A DNA stretch of 64,000 bases from contig CAXXDH010000002.1 of assembly GCA_963677785.2 (NCBI GenBank), positions 868,001-932,000 on the forward strand, read 5' to 3'. The notes under the pieces are model-generated. The model saw only the letters and a list, made by a program, of their open reading frames with translations, had not been told where the DNA came from and ran no database searches. The DNA comes from G963665495 sp963677785 (lineage in GTDB: Bacteria; Desulfobacterota; Desulfovibrionia; Desulfovibrionales; Desulfovibrionaceae). A program made the translations under genes and the position numbers. This document shows positions 35,732 to 44,978 of the stretch, in pieces; position 1 is the stretch's first letter; each line of letters opens with the position of its first letter.

Positions 35732-36172
35732 CTATTTAAAGTGCACTTTAATTCCAGGAGGTGTGGTTGTCGTGATAACGATTTGTTCCGGAGAAAGAGA
35801 GTAGCCGGAATCTTTATCGCGCGCATGGATAAGTTTTAAAATGGTCATCAATTTGATTTCATCAGTATACTTTTCTGTCAATTGTTTGAATTTTTCATCA
35901 GAAATGGAAATTTTTCCTTGAAAAATCAATGTGGAAAAACCTTTGCTTTCAGAATCCAAAATCAATTCGTGTAGTTTGAATCCCATGGATTCAACGATGA
36001 ACATGTATTTTTTTATTCGTTCTTCCAAACTGTCCGAAAAATCTTTTACCGCAGAGGCATCAGCATAATCATGGAACTGGCTGGAATGCTCTTGAGCAAA
36101 GAGAGGTTTATCTGCTGTTAGAAAAAGAAAAATACCAATGAGTACAACAGGGATAATGACTTTATTACGCAT
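35732..36172 (-). CDS. Secreted hypothetical protein
   Basis: 146 residues. Signal peptide VIIPVVLIGIFLFLTADKPLFA with a likely cut at PLFA-QE. The mature part has a helical segment (DFSDSLEERIKKYMFIVESM) and a C-terminal strand (IVITTTTPPGIKVHF). CAGGAG precedes the start. No family recognised. It lies upstream of flgE on the same strand, but 490 bases away, so co-regulation is uncertain. Confidence 0.65.
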   Translation of the reverse strand: MRNKVIIPVVLIGIFLFLTADKPLFAQEHSSQFHDYADASAVKDFSDSLEERIKKYMFIVESMGFKLHELILDSESKGFSTLIFQGKISISDEKFKQLTEKYTDEIKLMTILKLIHARDKDSGYSLSPEQIVITTTTPPGIKVHFK

Positions 36173-36365
36173 TTGCGCACTCCTGAGGCTAGGCTGTCCG
36201 GAAAAAAGGTTCAGGCAGCGAATTTTTTTTAGAGTATGTTTACAAAAAAAAAGGATAAGAAATCAAGTCCGCTAGAGTTACATCTTTGCAATCTGCGGGT
36301 AGGGTTGCGGTTGCATATTGGCTACTATGCCCGTATCATACGTTCCAAATTGGAGCCTGAATCAG

Positions 36366-36788
36366 ATGACGCGAAAAATTCTTCATCTTCCTGGTACCAA
36401 CTGCATGCATTACCTCAGGAAGCATTGCTTGTTGGAAGAGTGGCGCAATCCTGGTTTGCATCGTGAATGGCAATGCAAGATGCTTCAGGAATGGGAAAAT
36501 GAGTATGATAAATTTTTAATGCAGGCTGATAATTTTGATTTGGATATGGGAGTGGCGACCAAGATTTGGGAACAGCGTCTCGGGCATATGATGTCCGGTA
36601 CGTCTCCCTGCATTGCCTACGAGCCCGACGGTTCGCATTGCCCTACGGGTGAAGAATTGGAAGAAGAGATCTTTTGCCGTCACATCTGGCTGAATCTCTG
36701 CATTCTTGAACTCCCATTATGTTCAGGTGTGTGCCAGCATTTCACACCTAAAACAGCCGAAATCAAATGCTGTGAACTCAAGCCGTAA
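36366..36788 (+). CDS. Cys- and Trp-rich hypothetical protein
   Basis: 140 residues starting at ATG 36366 with GGAG ten bases upstream (the longer frame from 36318 lacks a site). The N-terminal half has LEEWRNPGLHREWQCKMLQEW and a helical ENEYDKFLMQADNFDLD; the C-terminal half holds clustered cysteines (CRHIWLNLCILELPLCSGVC, then CC near the end). The Cys pattern could bind metal, but no standard motif fits. Precedes 36815 by 26 bases, so probably co-transcribed. Confidence 0.65.
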   Translation: MTRKILHLPGTNCMHYLRKHCLLEEWRNPGLHREWQCKMLQEWENEYDKFLMQADNFDLDMGVATKIWEQRLGHMMSGTSPCIAYEPDGSHCPTGEELEEEIFCRHIWLNLCILELPLCSGVCQHFTPKTAEIKCCELKP

Positions 36789-36814
36789 CTGCAAAAAAAT
36801 AAACAGGAATCCAT

Positions 36815-37735
36815 ATGGAACATACAACTCCTCGGGAAACAGAAGGCTCCAGTGATCAGCCCAGGCCATTGTTGCTGGCGGCGCCTCTGATGCACGCCGC
36901 CATGCTTCCCTCATGGGCGCCGGCCGGTACGCGCTGCCTGAATCCGGGCATCCTCTCTCCACGTGAACTTGCTTCAGATCCCCGGAATTATTTTACTCCA
37001 CCCCTGCTTCCCTTGACGCACCAACAGGCAAGGGCGCAATTGCAGGAACTGCTCACATATGCTTCCATTCATAACAAACCTGGTGAACTTTCCAGCTTGG
37101 CGGCATCCGGAGCGGATAAACCCTTTTCCTCTGATTCTCTGGACTTTCGCAACGAACTTGTTGACATCGCAAAAATATCCGGCAAAGTACTGAGCCCTGA
37201 CAGCATCGTGGAAAAGGAAGAAAAATCGACGCCCGATCCTGATCTGGTTCGTGCGCAGCTGACATTGCTTCTCGCCTGGGTGCAGGAAGAACGACTTATG
37301 GAACTCGGTCAGCTGTCGCAAAAGTTCGACCATGCCTGGGGTGTTTTTGATCAGGCTCTGGGGTTGGAAGCTATAGACGAAGATGGCGGCATTGCAGAAA
37401 TTGGAGCGGGAGCGTATGGAAGATCCCTTGGGGGAAGCGGGACAGTCGGGCAAACAGCTGTGTCCTGCACTTTGATTTTGCAGCATATGCTCCGTTTTGT
37501 TCCTGCTGGGACATGGCTCCTTTTTTTCGACATGCAGCTGCGGCAATCTTTTGAAGACACGGGAATCGTATTTGAACCTGTCGAGCCCGAAGCAGTAAAG
37601 GACGTTTTTCCCGAAGGCGCCATAAGCGGTTTGATGGCCAGGACGACGTTGGGCAAGCTCTTGGGAAAAAATGATCCTTCCAACGCTTCCTGGCTGTCCA
37701 ATACGGTTCAGGTGCTTTTTCCGTCTGGGGAATAA
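36815..37735 (+). CDS. Hypothetical protein
   Basis: 306 residues, acidic, without signal peptide or membrane helices. Regions of alternating helix-like sequence (LTHQQARAQLQELLTYASIH, AQLTLLLAWVQEERLMELGQ) surround a Gly-rich loop (EIGAGAYGRSLGGSGT). A Ser/Ala-rich N-terminus of ~50 residues is probably disordered. I do not recognise a family. Lies between the Cys-rich protein and the HAD phosphatase on one strand, with short gaps, suggesting an operon. Confidence 0.65.
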   Translation: MEHTTPRETEGSSDQPRPLLLAAPLMHAAMLPSWAPAGTRCLNPGILSPRELASDPRNYFTPPLLPLTHQQARAQLQELLTYASIHNKPGELSSLAASGADKPFSSDSLDFRNELVDIAKISGKVLSPDSIVEKEEKSTPDPDLVRAQLTLLLAWVQEERLMELGQLSQKFDHAWGVFDQALGLEAIDEDGGIAEIGAGAYGRSLGGSGTVGQTAVSCTLILQHMLRFVPAGTWLLFFDMQLRQSFEDTGIVFEPVEPEAVKDVFPEGAISGLMARTTLGKLLGKNDPSNASWLSNTVQVLFPSGE

Positions 37736-37787
37736 TCCCTGTTTTGTAATTGGTTGTCTGGCGCCTGGCCAGCAGCGGAGAGATACG

Positions 37788-38498
37788 TTGATTAGCAGTT
37801 CTCATTTATTTCGTTCGGAAAAAATTGCCCCGTTTACAGGTCTGATATTTGATTGCGACGGTGTTTTGCTGGATTCGCTGGAATCCAACATATATTATTA
37901 CAATGCCATACTTAACCGGCTTGATCTGGCGCCGATGACTGAAGAACAAATCAAATATGTTCATATGAGTACGGCATCAGAGGCGATGCAGTTTATCGTC
38001 CCAGAGGATCGTTGGAATGAAATAGGCGCGGCATGTCGTAATGTGGATTATTTTACGGATGTCTTACCGCATCTGAAGACCGAACCGGGGCTGTTTCAAA
38101 TTTTGGATCGCTTGCGGGAAGCCGGTTTTAGACTGGCAATTTGCACCAACCGCACGACCACTATGGAGCGCGTCAGTGCCCATTTCGGTTTTTTTCGTTA
38201 TTTCCATCCCATACTCACAGCGGGTAAAGCAGTGGCCAAACCGCATCCGGAAAGTGTGCACATGATTTTATCCACCTGGGGGTGCTCTCGTGATCAGGTC
38301 GTATTCATTGGGGACTCGAGTGTAGACCAGCGGACTGCCCAGGCTGCAGGCGTTCGTTTCTGGTCCTATGGCGATCCGGATTTGGCCGCAGAAATGTATA
38401 TCCCCGATTTTTGGTCGTTGGGCAACGCCTTGGGGTTGCCGCCGGCCGGTATGAACAGGCGAGAAGGCTGCAGTAAAGTCTGGCCGTTTTGGGAGTGA
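37788..38498 (+). CDS. HAD-superfamily hydrolase, phosphoglycolate-phosphatase-like
   Basis: About 236 residues. HAD motif I IFDCDGVLLDS (nucleophile Asp), motif II ICTNRTT, motif III Lys in AVAKPHPESV and motif IV FIGDSSVDQRTAQAAG; a small helical cap lies between I and II. These enzymes remove phosphate from small metabolites in the cytoplasm. The start is a TTG at 37788 with GGAG seven bases upstream; no ATG lies at a sensible place. Substrate not determinable by sequence. Confidence 0.83.
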   Translation: MISSSHLFRSEKIAPFTGLIFDCDGVLLDSLESNIYYYNAILNRLDLAPMTEEQIKYVHMSTASEAMQFIVPEDRWNEIGAACRNVDYFTDVLPHLKTEPGLFQILDRLREAGFRLAICTNRTTTMERVSAHFGFFRYFHPILTAGKAVAKPHPESVHMILSTWGCSRDQVVFIGDSSVDQRTAQAAGVRFWSYGDPDLAAEMYIPDFWSLGNALGLPPAGMNRREGCSKVWPFWE

Positions 38499-38694
38499 TT
38501 TACCGGATTGCCCATGGCGGACAGAGGCGGCGTACGCAAAGAGCTTTTTGCTCGGTACATAAGGATTGACAAGGTTGACGCTACTCATTCAAAACAAAGT
38601 CAGACAGTTGTTTTCCCTGTGTCGGTGCTGCAACCACATCAGACCGGCATGGATAATTCGGCTGATAAACCGGAAAGGTGATTGAGGAGGGTAA

Positions 38695-39015
38695 ATGTTT
38701 GTTTTTGGAAATTTCGTTGGAGCTGTAGCTCAAATTCTCAATATTGTGTTGACCCTATATATGTGGATAGTGATCATTTCGGCCCTGTTGACTTGGGTTA
38801 ATCCGGATCCCTACAACCCCATAGTCCGGGCATTGCGGAATATGACCGAACCGGTTTTTTATTTTATCAGGCGCAGGTTGCCTTTTGTGTTCATTGGCGG
38901 ATTGGACCTCTCGCCGATAATTGTGTTACTGGTTATTTACTTCTTAAAAGGGTTTGTCGTAACTTCGCTGATGCAGATGGCCTATTCCATGAATAGCCCT
39001 ATGCAGCCGATGTAA
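38695..39015 (+). CDS. yggT: YggT-family membrane protein
   Basis: 106 residues with two hydrophobic regions. ILNIVLTLYMWIVIISALLTW, the NPDPYNPIVRALRNMTEPV loop and the second helix LSPIIVLLVIYFLK are characteristic of YggT. Role uncertain in the family; linked to osmotic stress, membrane complex assembly and, with neighbours, cell division. Ribosome site GAGGAGG. First of a row of small genes before ilvB; the same yggT-DUF167 pairing is widespread. Confidence 0.88.
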   Translation: MFVFGNFVGAVAQILNIVLTLYMWIVIISALLTWVNPDPYNPIVRALRNMTEPVFYFIRRRLPFVFIGGLDLSPIIVLLVIYFLKGFVVTSLMQMAYSMNSPMQPM

Positions 39016-39043
39016 AAGAGTACTATTTTCGGAAGCGGCAGGC

Positions 39044-39340
39044 ATGGATCATCCAGACTACATAGTTGCTGCCGGAAAAGGCGAGTGGAAACTGCGTGTC
39101 AGGGTGCAACCAGGTGCCAAAAAAAATGAGCTTGTTGGACTTTACAACAATCGACTGAAGCTCAAAATTGCTGCTCCGGCAGTGGATAATAAGGCAAACA
39201 AGGCTCTTGTCGATTACGTTGCGAAACTGCTCGGTCTGCGTAAAAGCCAGGTAATAGTGGAAGCAGGTACTGCAAGCCGCGACAAAACCCTTGTTATAAG
39301 CTGCTCCAGCACTCCCGATTGGGGCAAAGTGCAGGTGTAA
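39044..39340 (+). CDS. DUF167 (YggU) family protein
   Basis: 98 residues. LRVRVQPGAKKNELVGLYNN, IAAPAVDNKANKALVDYVA and the C-terminal strand-helix follow the DUF167 pattern (KLRVTPKAKKN...PA.GKANKAL). Small cytoplasmic protein of unknown function. 28 bases after yggT; same operon. Confidence 0.88.
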   Translation: MDHPDYIVAAGKGEWKLRVRVQPGAKKNELVGLYNNRLKLKIAAPAVDNKANKALVDYVAKLLGLRKSQVIVEAGTASRDKTLVISCSSTPDWGKVQV

Positions 39341-39374
39341 GACATACGTAACTATTTAAACAGGAGGCGCCTCC

Positions 39375-39605
39375 ATGGAACAGCGTGATATCGAGTTGCT
39401 CAACCAATTCTGTGACCAGGATGCGGAGCTGAAAACGCTATGGGAAGAGCACCTATTCTATGAGCAACAGCTGGACAAACTGGATAGAAAGCCTTTTCTG
39501 ACGCCGGACGAAGAGCGTGTGGCCAAAGAAATCAAAAAGAAAAAGTTAAGCGGAAAAACAAAAATCCAGGCAAAATTGGATAGGATAAAACAAACGGAGG
39601 CGTAA
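39375..39605 (+). CDS. DUF465/YdcH-family protein
   Basis: 76 residues, almost wholly helical and highly charged. LWEEHLFYEQQLDKLDRKPF and VAKEIKKKKLSGKTKIQ match DUF465, where a short coiled-coil hairpin is expected. Ribosome site AGGAGG. The stop is two bases before the ilvB start, so translation of ilvB may depend on this gene. Confidence 0.8.
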   Translation: MEQRDIELLNQFCDQDAELKTLWEEHLFYEQQLDKLDRKPFLTPDEERVAKEIKKKKLSGKTKIQAKLDRIKQTEA

Positions 39606-39606
39606 A

Positions 39607-41310
39607 ATGCAGTTAACTGGGGCCCAGATTCTGCTTGAAAGTTTGGTTAAAGAAGATGTCAAGGTTATCTTTGGTTTTCCCGGAGGTGCCGTAATCGATA
39701 TCTACGATCAACTGCCGAACTACGACTTGAAGCATATTCTAGTACGGCACGAGCAGGGAGCGGTGCATGCCGCGGAAGGGCTAGCCAGAGCTTCTGGCAA
39801 TGTTGGAGTAGCACTGGTCACTTCGGGCCCAGGGGCCACGAATACGGTCACCGGCATTGCCAACGCTTACTGTGATTCTATACCGTTGGTAGTTTTCACC
39901 GGGCAGGTGCCCACGCCGCTGATCGGGAACGATGCATTCCAGGAAGTGGATATCGTGGGCATCACCCGTCCTTGTACCAAGCACAATTATTTAGTTAAAG
40001 ATATTAATCAGTTGGCTCGCACAATCAAGGAGGCGTTTTATCTGGCCCGATCTGGACGTCCCGGTCCGGTGCTGGTAGATTTGCCCAAAGACGTGTTGCA
40101 GGCCAAGACCGCTTACGAGTATCCGGAATCCATTTCCATGCGGAGTTATAATCCCACGGTGCAGCCCAATATGCAGCAGCTTCGGAAAGCCGTTGATCTG
40201 TTGCTCAAAGCGGAGCGTCCGCTTTTCTACGTCGGAGGCGGGGTCATTAATTCCAACAGCCATGAGGAACTTTCCTGGCTCGTACGCAACCTGCATATAC
40301 CGACGACCGCAACGCTCATGGGACTGGGTGCTTTTCCAGGCAACGATCCGTTGTTTTTGGGGATGTTGGGTATGCACGGTACGTATGCCGCCAATATGGC
40401 AATAAACAATTGCGATGTGATGCTTGCCGTGGGTGCGCGTTTTGACGACCGGGTTACCGGTAAACTCAGCACTTTTGCCCCTCATGCAAAAATTATCCAT
40501 TTCGATGTTGACCCCACATCCATCCGTAAAAATGTACAGGTGGATGTGCCCGTTGTGGGGGATTGCCGGGAGGCTTTGAAAGGTCTGAAAAAGGTTCTTG
40601 AACGCCGTCTGGACGAAAAGGACTGGGGCACTGCGCATGCTGCCTGGTTGCAGCAGGTGCAAAGCTGGGCTGGAACGCACCCCCTGAGTTACGGCGAAGG
40701 GGTGGTTGATGCCGACAAGCGTATAAAACCGCAGTATGTTGTTGAAAAAATTTATGAACTTACCGGAGGAGATGCAATCATCTCCACTGAAGTCGGGCAA
40801 AATCAGATGTGGGCGGCGCAGTTTTTCAAGTTCCACGAGCCCAGAACGCTACTGACATCCGGCGGCCTTGGCACGATGGGGTACGGATTTCCTGCGGCAA
40901 TTGGTGCGCAGATGGCCTTTCCGGACAAATTGGTCATCGACATTGCCGGCGACGGTTCCATCCAGATGAACATTCAGGAGTTGATTACCGCTGTATGCAA
41001 TAATCTTCCGGTCAAAGTAGTCATTCTGAACAACGGTTATCTGGGCATGGTCAGACAATGGCAGGAATTGTTTTACGCGCGTAACTACTGTGCTACGTGC
41101 ATGGATGCGCAGCCTGATTTTGTCAAGCTGGCCGAGGCCTACGGCGCTCTCGGTTTCCGCGTCAAAGAGGTGTCTCAGGTGGAATCAGTGCTCAAGGAAG
41201 CCTTTGCCTCCCCCCGAACCTGTATTATTGACGTGCATGTCTCGCAGGAGGAAAACGTTTATCCAATGGTTCCGGCCGGCGCTTCGTTGACCGAAATGTT
41301 GCTTGTCTAG
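39607..41310 (+). CDS. ilvB: Acetolactate synthase, catalytic subunit
   Basis: 567 residues. The catalytic Glu lies in VRHEQGAVHAAEG; the FAD-linked middle domain and the thiamine-diphosphate motif GDGSIQMNIQEL are intact. Condenses two pyruvates (or pyruvate and 2-oxobutanoate) in the first common step to valine, leucine and isoleucine. GGAGG before the ATG overlaps the DUF465 end. Forms a tight ilvB-ilvN-ilvC row. No leader-peptide attenuator is visible before it, so regulation must act at the yggT promoter or inside the row. Confidence 0.96.
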   Translation: MQLTGAQILLESLVKEDVKVIFGFPGGAVIDIYDQLPNYDLKHILVRHEQGAVHAAEGLARASGNVGVALVTSGPGATNTVTGIANAYCDSIPLVVFTGQVPTPLIGNDAFQEVDIVGITRPCTKHNYLVKDINQLARTIKEAFYLARSGRPGPVLVDLPKDVLQAKTAYEYPESISMRSYNPTVQPNMQQLRKAVDLLLKAERPLFYVGGGVINSNSHEELSWLVRNLHIPTTATLMGLGAFPGNDPLFLGMLGMHGTYAANMAINNCDVMLAVGARFDDRVTGKLSTFAPHAKIIHFDVDPTSIRKNVQVDVPVVGDCREALKGLKKVLERRLDEKDWGTAHAAWLQQVQSWAGTHPLSYGEGVVDADKRIKPQYVVEKIYELTGGDAIISTEVGQNQMWAAQFFKFHEPRTLLTSGGLGTMGYGFPAAIGAQMAFPDKLVIDIAGDGSIQMNIQELITAVCNNLPVKVVILNNGYLGMVRQWQELFYARNYCATCMDAQPDFVKLAEAYGALGFRVKEVSQVESVLKEAFASPRTCIIDVHVSQEENVYPMVPAGASLTEMLLV

Positions 41311-41328
41311 GAGATGGAGATTTTCACC

Positions 41329-41817
41329 ATGCGTCATACTCTTTCCGTACTTGTTGAAAACGAACCCGGCGTACTTTCTCGTATCTCTGGTCTTTTCAGC
41401 GGCCGTGGTTTCAATATTGAAACCCTGAACGTCGGACCAACCCTTGAAGATGGCGTTTCTTTGATGACCATCACCACCAGGGGCGACGAACAGATCATAG
41501 AACAGATTGTGAAACAGTTGCGTAAACTGGTTACCGTTATCAAGGTTGTGGACCTCACGGAGATGAAAGCGGTTGAGCGTGAAATGCTGCTTATCAAAGT
41601 CAGTGCAGAAGGAACCAAGAGAGCGGAAATACTACGTATTGTTGATATCTTCCGCTGTAAAGTGGTTGACGTGAGCGTTGAGGAGCTTGTCATCGAGGTT
41701 ACTGGCGACCGTGGCAAACTGAATGCCCTTGTCAATTTGCTTCAGCGCTATGGTATCAAGGAGCTGGCCCGAAGCGGTTCGGTAGCCATGAAACGCTCCA
41801 TGCAGCTGATGGATTGA
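41329..41817 (+). CDS. ilvN: Acetolactate synthase, regulatory subunit
   Basis: 162 residues. N-terminal ACT domain (LSVLVENEPGVLSRISGLFSG), where valine binds for feedback inhibition, and the second domain (MLLIKVSAEGTKRAEILRIV, LVIEVTGDRGKLNALVNLL). The start at 41329 is favoured by GGAG nine bases before; ATG 41314 has no spacing to its site. Follows ilvB by 18 bases. Confidence 0.95.
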   Translation: MRHTLSVLVENEPGVLSRISGLFSGRGFNIETLNVGPTLEDGVSLMTITTRGDEQIIEQIVKQLRKLVTVIKVVDLTEMKAVEREMLLIKVSAEGTKRAEILRIVDIFRCKVVDVSVEELVIEVTGDRGKLNALVNLLQRYGIKELARSGSVAMKRSMQLMD

Positions 41818-41879
41818 GGTTTTCCGGCGTATTCTCTACGTCGAATTCCATAGTATATTCTATTTATTTAGGAGTTTCC

Positions 41880-42869
41880 ATGAAAGTTTATTATGAACAG
41901 GATGCTGATCTCTCTTTGTTGCAGGGAAAAACCGTGGCCATCATCGGCTACGGTAGCCAGGGCCATGCCCATGCGCAAAACCTGAAAGATTCCGGCGTAA
42001 ACGTCATTATCGGTCAGCGTCCTGGAGGCAAAAACTACGAATTGGCCAAGGAACACGGCTTCGAACCCATGAGTGCGAGTGAAGCCGCTGCAAAGGCCGA
42101 TTGCATCATGATTTTGATTCCGGATCAGCATCAGGCTGCTCTGTATAAAAATGATATTCTTCCGAATTTGAAAGCCGGAAAAACCCTGTTTTTCGCTCAC
42201 GGCTTCAATATTCACTACTGCCAGATCGAGCCCCCGGCGGATGTCGACGTAGTCATGGTCGCTCCCAAAGGCCCCGGCCATCTTGTCCGTCGTGTCTTCA
42301 CAGAAGGTGGCGGCGTGCCTTGCCTGGTTGCCGTACATCAGGACGCAAGCGGCAAAGCTCTGCAGACGGCGTTGGCATACGCAAAAGGAATCGGCGGCGC
42401 ACGTAGCGGTGTCATCGAAACGACTTTTGCTGAAGAAACCGAGACCGATCTTTTTGGAGAGCAGGTCGTGCTTTGCGGCGGTCTTTCCGCATTGATTCAG
42501 GCTGGGTTTGAAACCCTGGTGGAAGCCGGGTACAAGCCGGAGATGGCCTATTTTGAATGCCTGCATGAAGTCAAGCTGATCGTGGATCTGATTTACGAGG
42601 GCGGCTTGGCCAAAATGCGCTATTCCATCAGCGATACGGCGGAATATGGCGATTACTCCCGCGGTCCCCGGATCATCACCGAGGAAACCAAGAAAGAAAT
42701 GAAAAAAATTCTCACGGAAATTCAGGATGGCTCTTTTGCCAAGGAATTCATTCTGGAGAACCAGTCCGGTTGTGCGCACTTCAAAGCCGTACGCCGCCGC
42801 CAGGCCGCTCATCCTGTGGAACAGGTAGGGGCCAAACTGCGCGATATGATGTCTTGGTTGAAAAAGTAA
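41880..42869 (+). CDS. ilvC: Ketol-acid reductoisomerase (class I)
   Basis: 329 residues, the short class I form. NAD(P) loop IIGYGSQGHAHAQNLKDSG and the Mg-binding motif ETFAEETETDLFGEQ are intact; KGPGHLVRR carries the conserved Lys. Converts acetolactate to dihydroxyisovalerate. In the nucleotide loop, QRPGGKN follows the second strand, where Arg favours NADPH. AGGAG precedes ATG 41880. Last gene of the ilv row; terminator at 42899-42932. Confidence 0.96.
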   Translation: MKVYYEQDADLSLLQGKTVAIIGYGSQGHAHAQNLKDSGVNVIIGQRPGGKNYELAKEHGFEPMSASEAAAKADCIMILIPDQHQAALYKNDILPNLKAGKTLFFAHGFNIHYCQIEPPADVDVVMVAPKGPGHLVRRVFTEGGGVPCLVAVHQDASGKALQTALAYAKGIGGARSGVIETTFAEETETDLFGEQVVLCGGLSALIQAGFETLVEAGYKPEMAYFECLHEVKLIVDLIYEGGLAKMRYSISDTAEYGDYSRGPRIITEETKKEMKKILTEIQDGSFAKEFILENQSGCAHFKAVRRRQAAHPVEQVGAKLRDMMSWLKK

Positions 42870-42898
42870 TTGCCTCCTTTGGTCTTCGGTTTTATAGT

Positions 42899-42932
42899 AA
42901 TGCCGCATTCTTTAGGGAATGCGGCATTTTTT
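42899..42932 (+). terminator. Intrinsic terminator of the ilv operon
   Basis: AATGCCGCATTC (42899-42910) pairs perfectly with GAATGCGGCATT (42917-42928) around a 6-base loop and runs into T6. Confidence 0.93.
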
Positions 42933-42999
42933 CTAGAGATGTTTGTCGTGTAGTAATGAACTGATTATTTTCATTTGTAAATTACTGGATGGGGGTGGG

Positions 43000-44262
43000 A
43001 TGGATTCTGTACAGATTCAAGAAGCAATTTTTGTAGCACGTCAACCCATATATGATCGCAATAACAGTATATGGGGCTATGAATTATTGTTTAGACATAG
43101 TCCTGATTCGAAATATGCAAAGATCAGCGACGAGAATGTGGCCACTTCTCAAATAATCGTAGATGGCTTTTCGCTTGCTTCTCAGGATGTGGAACCTGGG
43201 CGCCGGATGCTGATCAATTTTCCCGCTAAATTGATTTTGGATGGCGTGGCGGAGGCTTTGCCCAAAGAGATCTGCGTGATTGAGATGTTGGAAACCATCA
43301 ACCCTACTCCGGAAATCATACAATCCATACATGCGCTCAAATCCGAAGGCTATGTTCTCGCATTGGATGATTATGTGGGACAACCTGGATTTGAAGCGCT
43401 CATTGAAGCAGCTGATATCCTTAAAATCGACGTTCTCGAGCTTTCCGACGAGGAAGTTACGTCTCTTGCCAAAAAGTATAAATCTCCTAATTTGCATCTG
43501 CTGGCTGAAAAAGTCGAGGACCAGGCGCGTTTTGATTTGACGCTGGAACTTGGTTTTTCTTTTTTCCAGGGGTATTTTTTCAGTAAGCCGATCATTGTTC
43601 CAGGGAAAAAAATTCCCGCAGGTATTGTTGCCAAGATGCAACTCATGGAAAAATTGAGTAACCCAGCTACTGAATTTGACCAATTGGCCAAAATTATCGA
43701 GCAGGACGTGTCTTTGAGTTATCGTTTGCTCAAATTCATTAACTCCAGTGCCTTCGCCTTGCGAAGCACTGTAAATTCCATACCTCAGGCCATTACCCTG
43801 CTCGGACAGCAACCATTGAAACGCTGGGCAATGGTTGTGCTTATGTCGGACATGGATTCAAGCCCCAAGGGCCAGGAAATTGCTTTTGTCAGCCTCGTAC
43901 GGGCACGTTTTCTGGATCAGGTATTCAAAGATACTCCCAATGCTGCGTATCAGCCTGACACCATGTTTTTGCTGGGGTTGTTTTCCAAACTGGATACGTT
44001 GCTCGGGCAGCCGATGGATGAAATCCTTGCGACCATGCCTTTGGAAGAAGTGGTCAAAGAAGCGCTTATCGGAGACTCCACTGGCCCGAAATCCTGGCTT
44101 GACATGCTTCATAATGTTGAGACCGGCAACTGGGATCCTGTTCTTTCCTTTATTGAAGGCCAATCTCTGGAAAGTAACAAATGCGCCTTATGTTTTATGC
44201 GGGCTTCGCGCTGGGCCCATGAAACAATGAGCGTGGCCAGTGGCAAAGGGGATAAAAAGTAG
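43000..44262 (+). CDS. EAL-HDOD signalling protein (YuxH type)
   Basis: 420 residues. The first ~200 are a degenerate EAL domain (VARQPIYDRNNSIWGYELLFRH), where the EAL motif reads ELL and later metal ligands are partly missing (ALDDYV, LLAEKVE), so phosphodiesterase activity is doubtful. The HDOD domain (~205-400; MEKLSNPATEFDQLAKIIEQ, DVSLSYRLLKFINSS) is the usual partner. Such proteins control motility or c-di-GMP-linked processes. Start 43000 follows GGGGGTGG. Stands alone after the ilv terminator. Confidence 0.87.
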   Translation: MDSVQIQEAIFVARQPIYDRNNSIWGYELLFRHSPDSKYAKISDENVATSQIIVDGFSLASQDVEPGRRMLINFPAKLILDGVAEALPKEICVIEMLETINPTPEIIQSIHALKSEGYVLALDDYVGQPGFEALIEAADILKIDVLELSDEEVTSLAKKYKSPNLHLLAEKVEDQARFDLTLELGFSFFQGYFFSKPIIVPGKKIPAGIVAKMQLMEKLSNPATEFDQLAKIIEQDVSLSYRLLKFINSSAFALRSTVNSIPQAITLLGQQPLKRWAMVVLMSDMDSSPKGQEIAFVSLVRARFLDQVFKDTPNAAYQPDTMFLLGLFSKLDTLLGQPMDEILATMPLEEVVKEALIGDSTGPKSWLDMLHNVETGNWDPVLSFIEGQSLESNKCALCFMRASRWAHETMSVASGKGDKK

Positions 44263-44297
44263 GGGGCTGTGGTTCGAAGGATGTCATACAAACGGCA

Positions 44298-44651
44298 TCA
44301 TCTGAAGAAATGAATTGTTAGAGGATAGCGAATCGGTTCCCCGTCGAATGCCTTGACGCCTGCTTTTATTGTCATTGTAATATGAAAGAGCATAAGCCCT
44401 GCAAGCAGGATGATGCCGATAAAAACAAAACTAAGCAGGATACAGGGGATGGCGTATAGTGTCAGGCTGATTTGAAAATTCAGTGATTCTTTACCTTGTT
44501 CATTCACATACGGCGAGCTGTCGCGTTTGAGGAGCCAGATAATCAAAGGACCCGCTAAATGACCAAAAGGAACGCCAAGGTAGGTTGTTAGTACGCTCAC
44601 ATGACATAGCATCCCCCACCTGCGAGCAGTGCTGTGATATTCGATTTCCAT
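44298..44651 (-). CDS. DUF4870-like small membrane protein
   Basis: 117 residues with three hydrophobic helices. MLCHVSVLTTYLGVPFGHLAGPL, the loop DSSPYVNEQGKESLNFQISL and the final two helices match DUF4870/Tic20-like proteins. Function unknown. AGGA precedes ATG 44651; the frame upstream to 44717 is not needed. Confidence 0.82.
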   Translation of the reverse strand: MEIEYHSTARRWGMLCHVSVLTTYLGVPFGHLAGPLIIWLLKRDSSPYVNEQGKESLNFQISLTLYAIPCILLSFVFIGIILLAGLMLFHITMTIKAGVKAFDGEPIRYPLTIHFFR

Positions 44652-44978
44652 GGTGTTATCCTTTGCATTTGTGCGCAGAGATATTGCTACGTTAGCATGC
44701 CCATTGGCCAGAAACAACTTTGTTTTTTATTCAGGGCCGAGAGAGGCCGCCGGTCCCCGGGGGTATTGAAAAACATATCAGAGAATTGGGGTATCGTTGG
44801 CGACTGCATTCATTTCCGGCATGAGTCGTTTTATGCTTCCCTTGAAATAACGGTGGAGTCCTCCTTCGAAATATGCTAACGAATTCGAAAAGGTAGCTGC
44901 GATCATGGTTGCAAAACATAGCAGGAGCGCGCATTGCGGTGCATTTTGATGATTGTTGATTGTATAAGGAGGCAATTG
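44652..44978. other. Intergenic region with divergent promoters
   Basis: 327 bases between a minus-strand and a plus-strand gene. A GC-rich stretch (44744-44764) can fold locally. An 81-codon frame here has no ribosome site. No recognisable RNA or operator. Confidence 0.45.
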
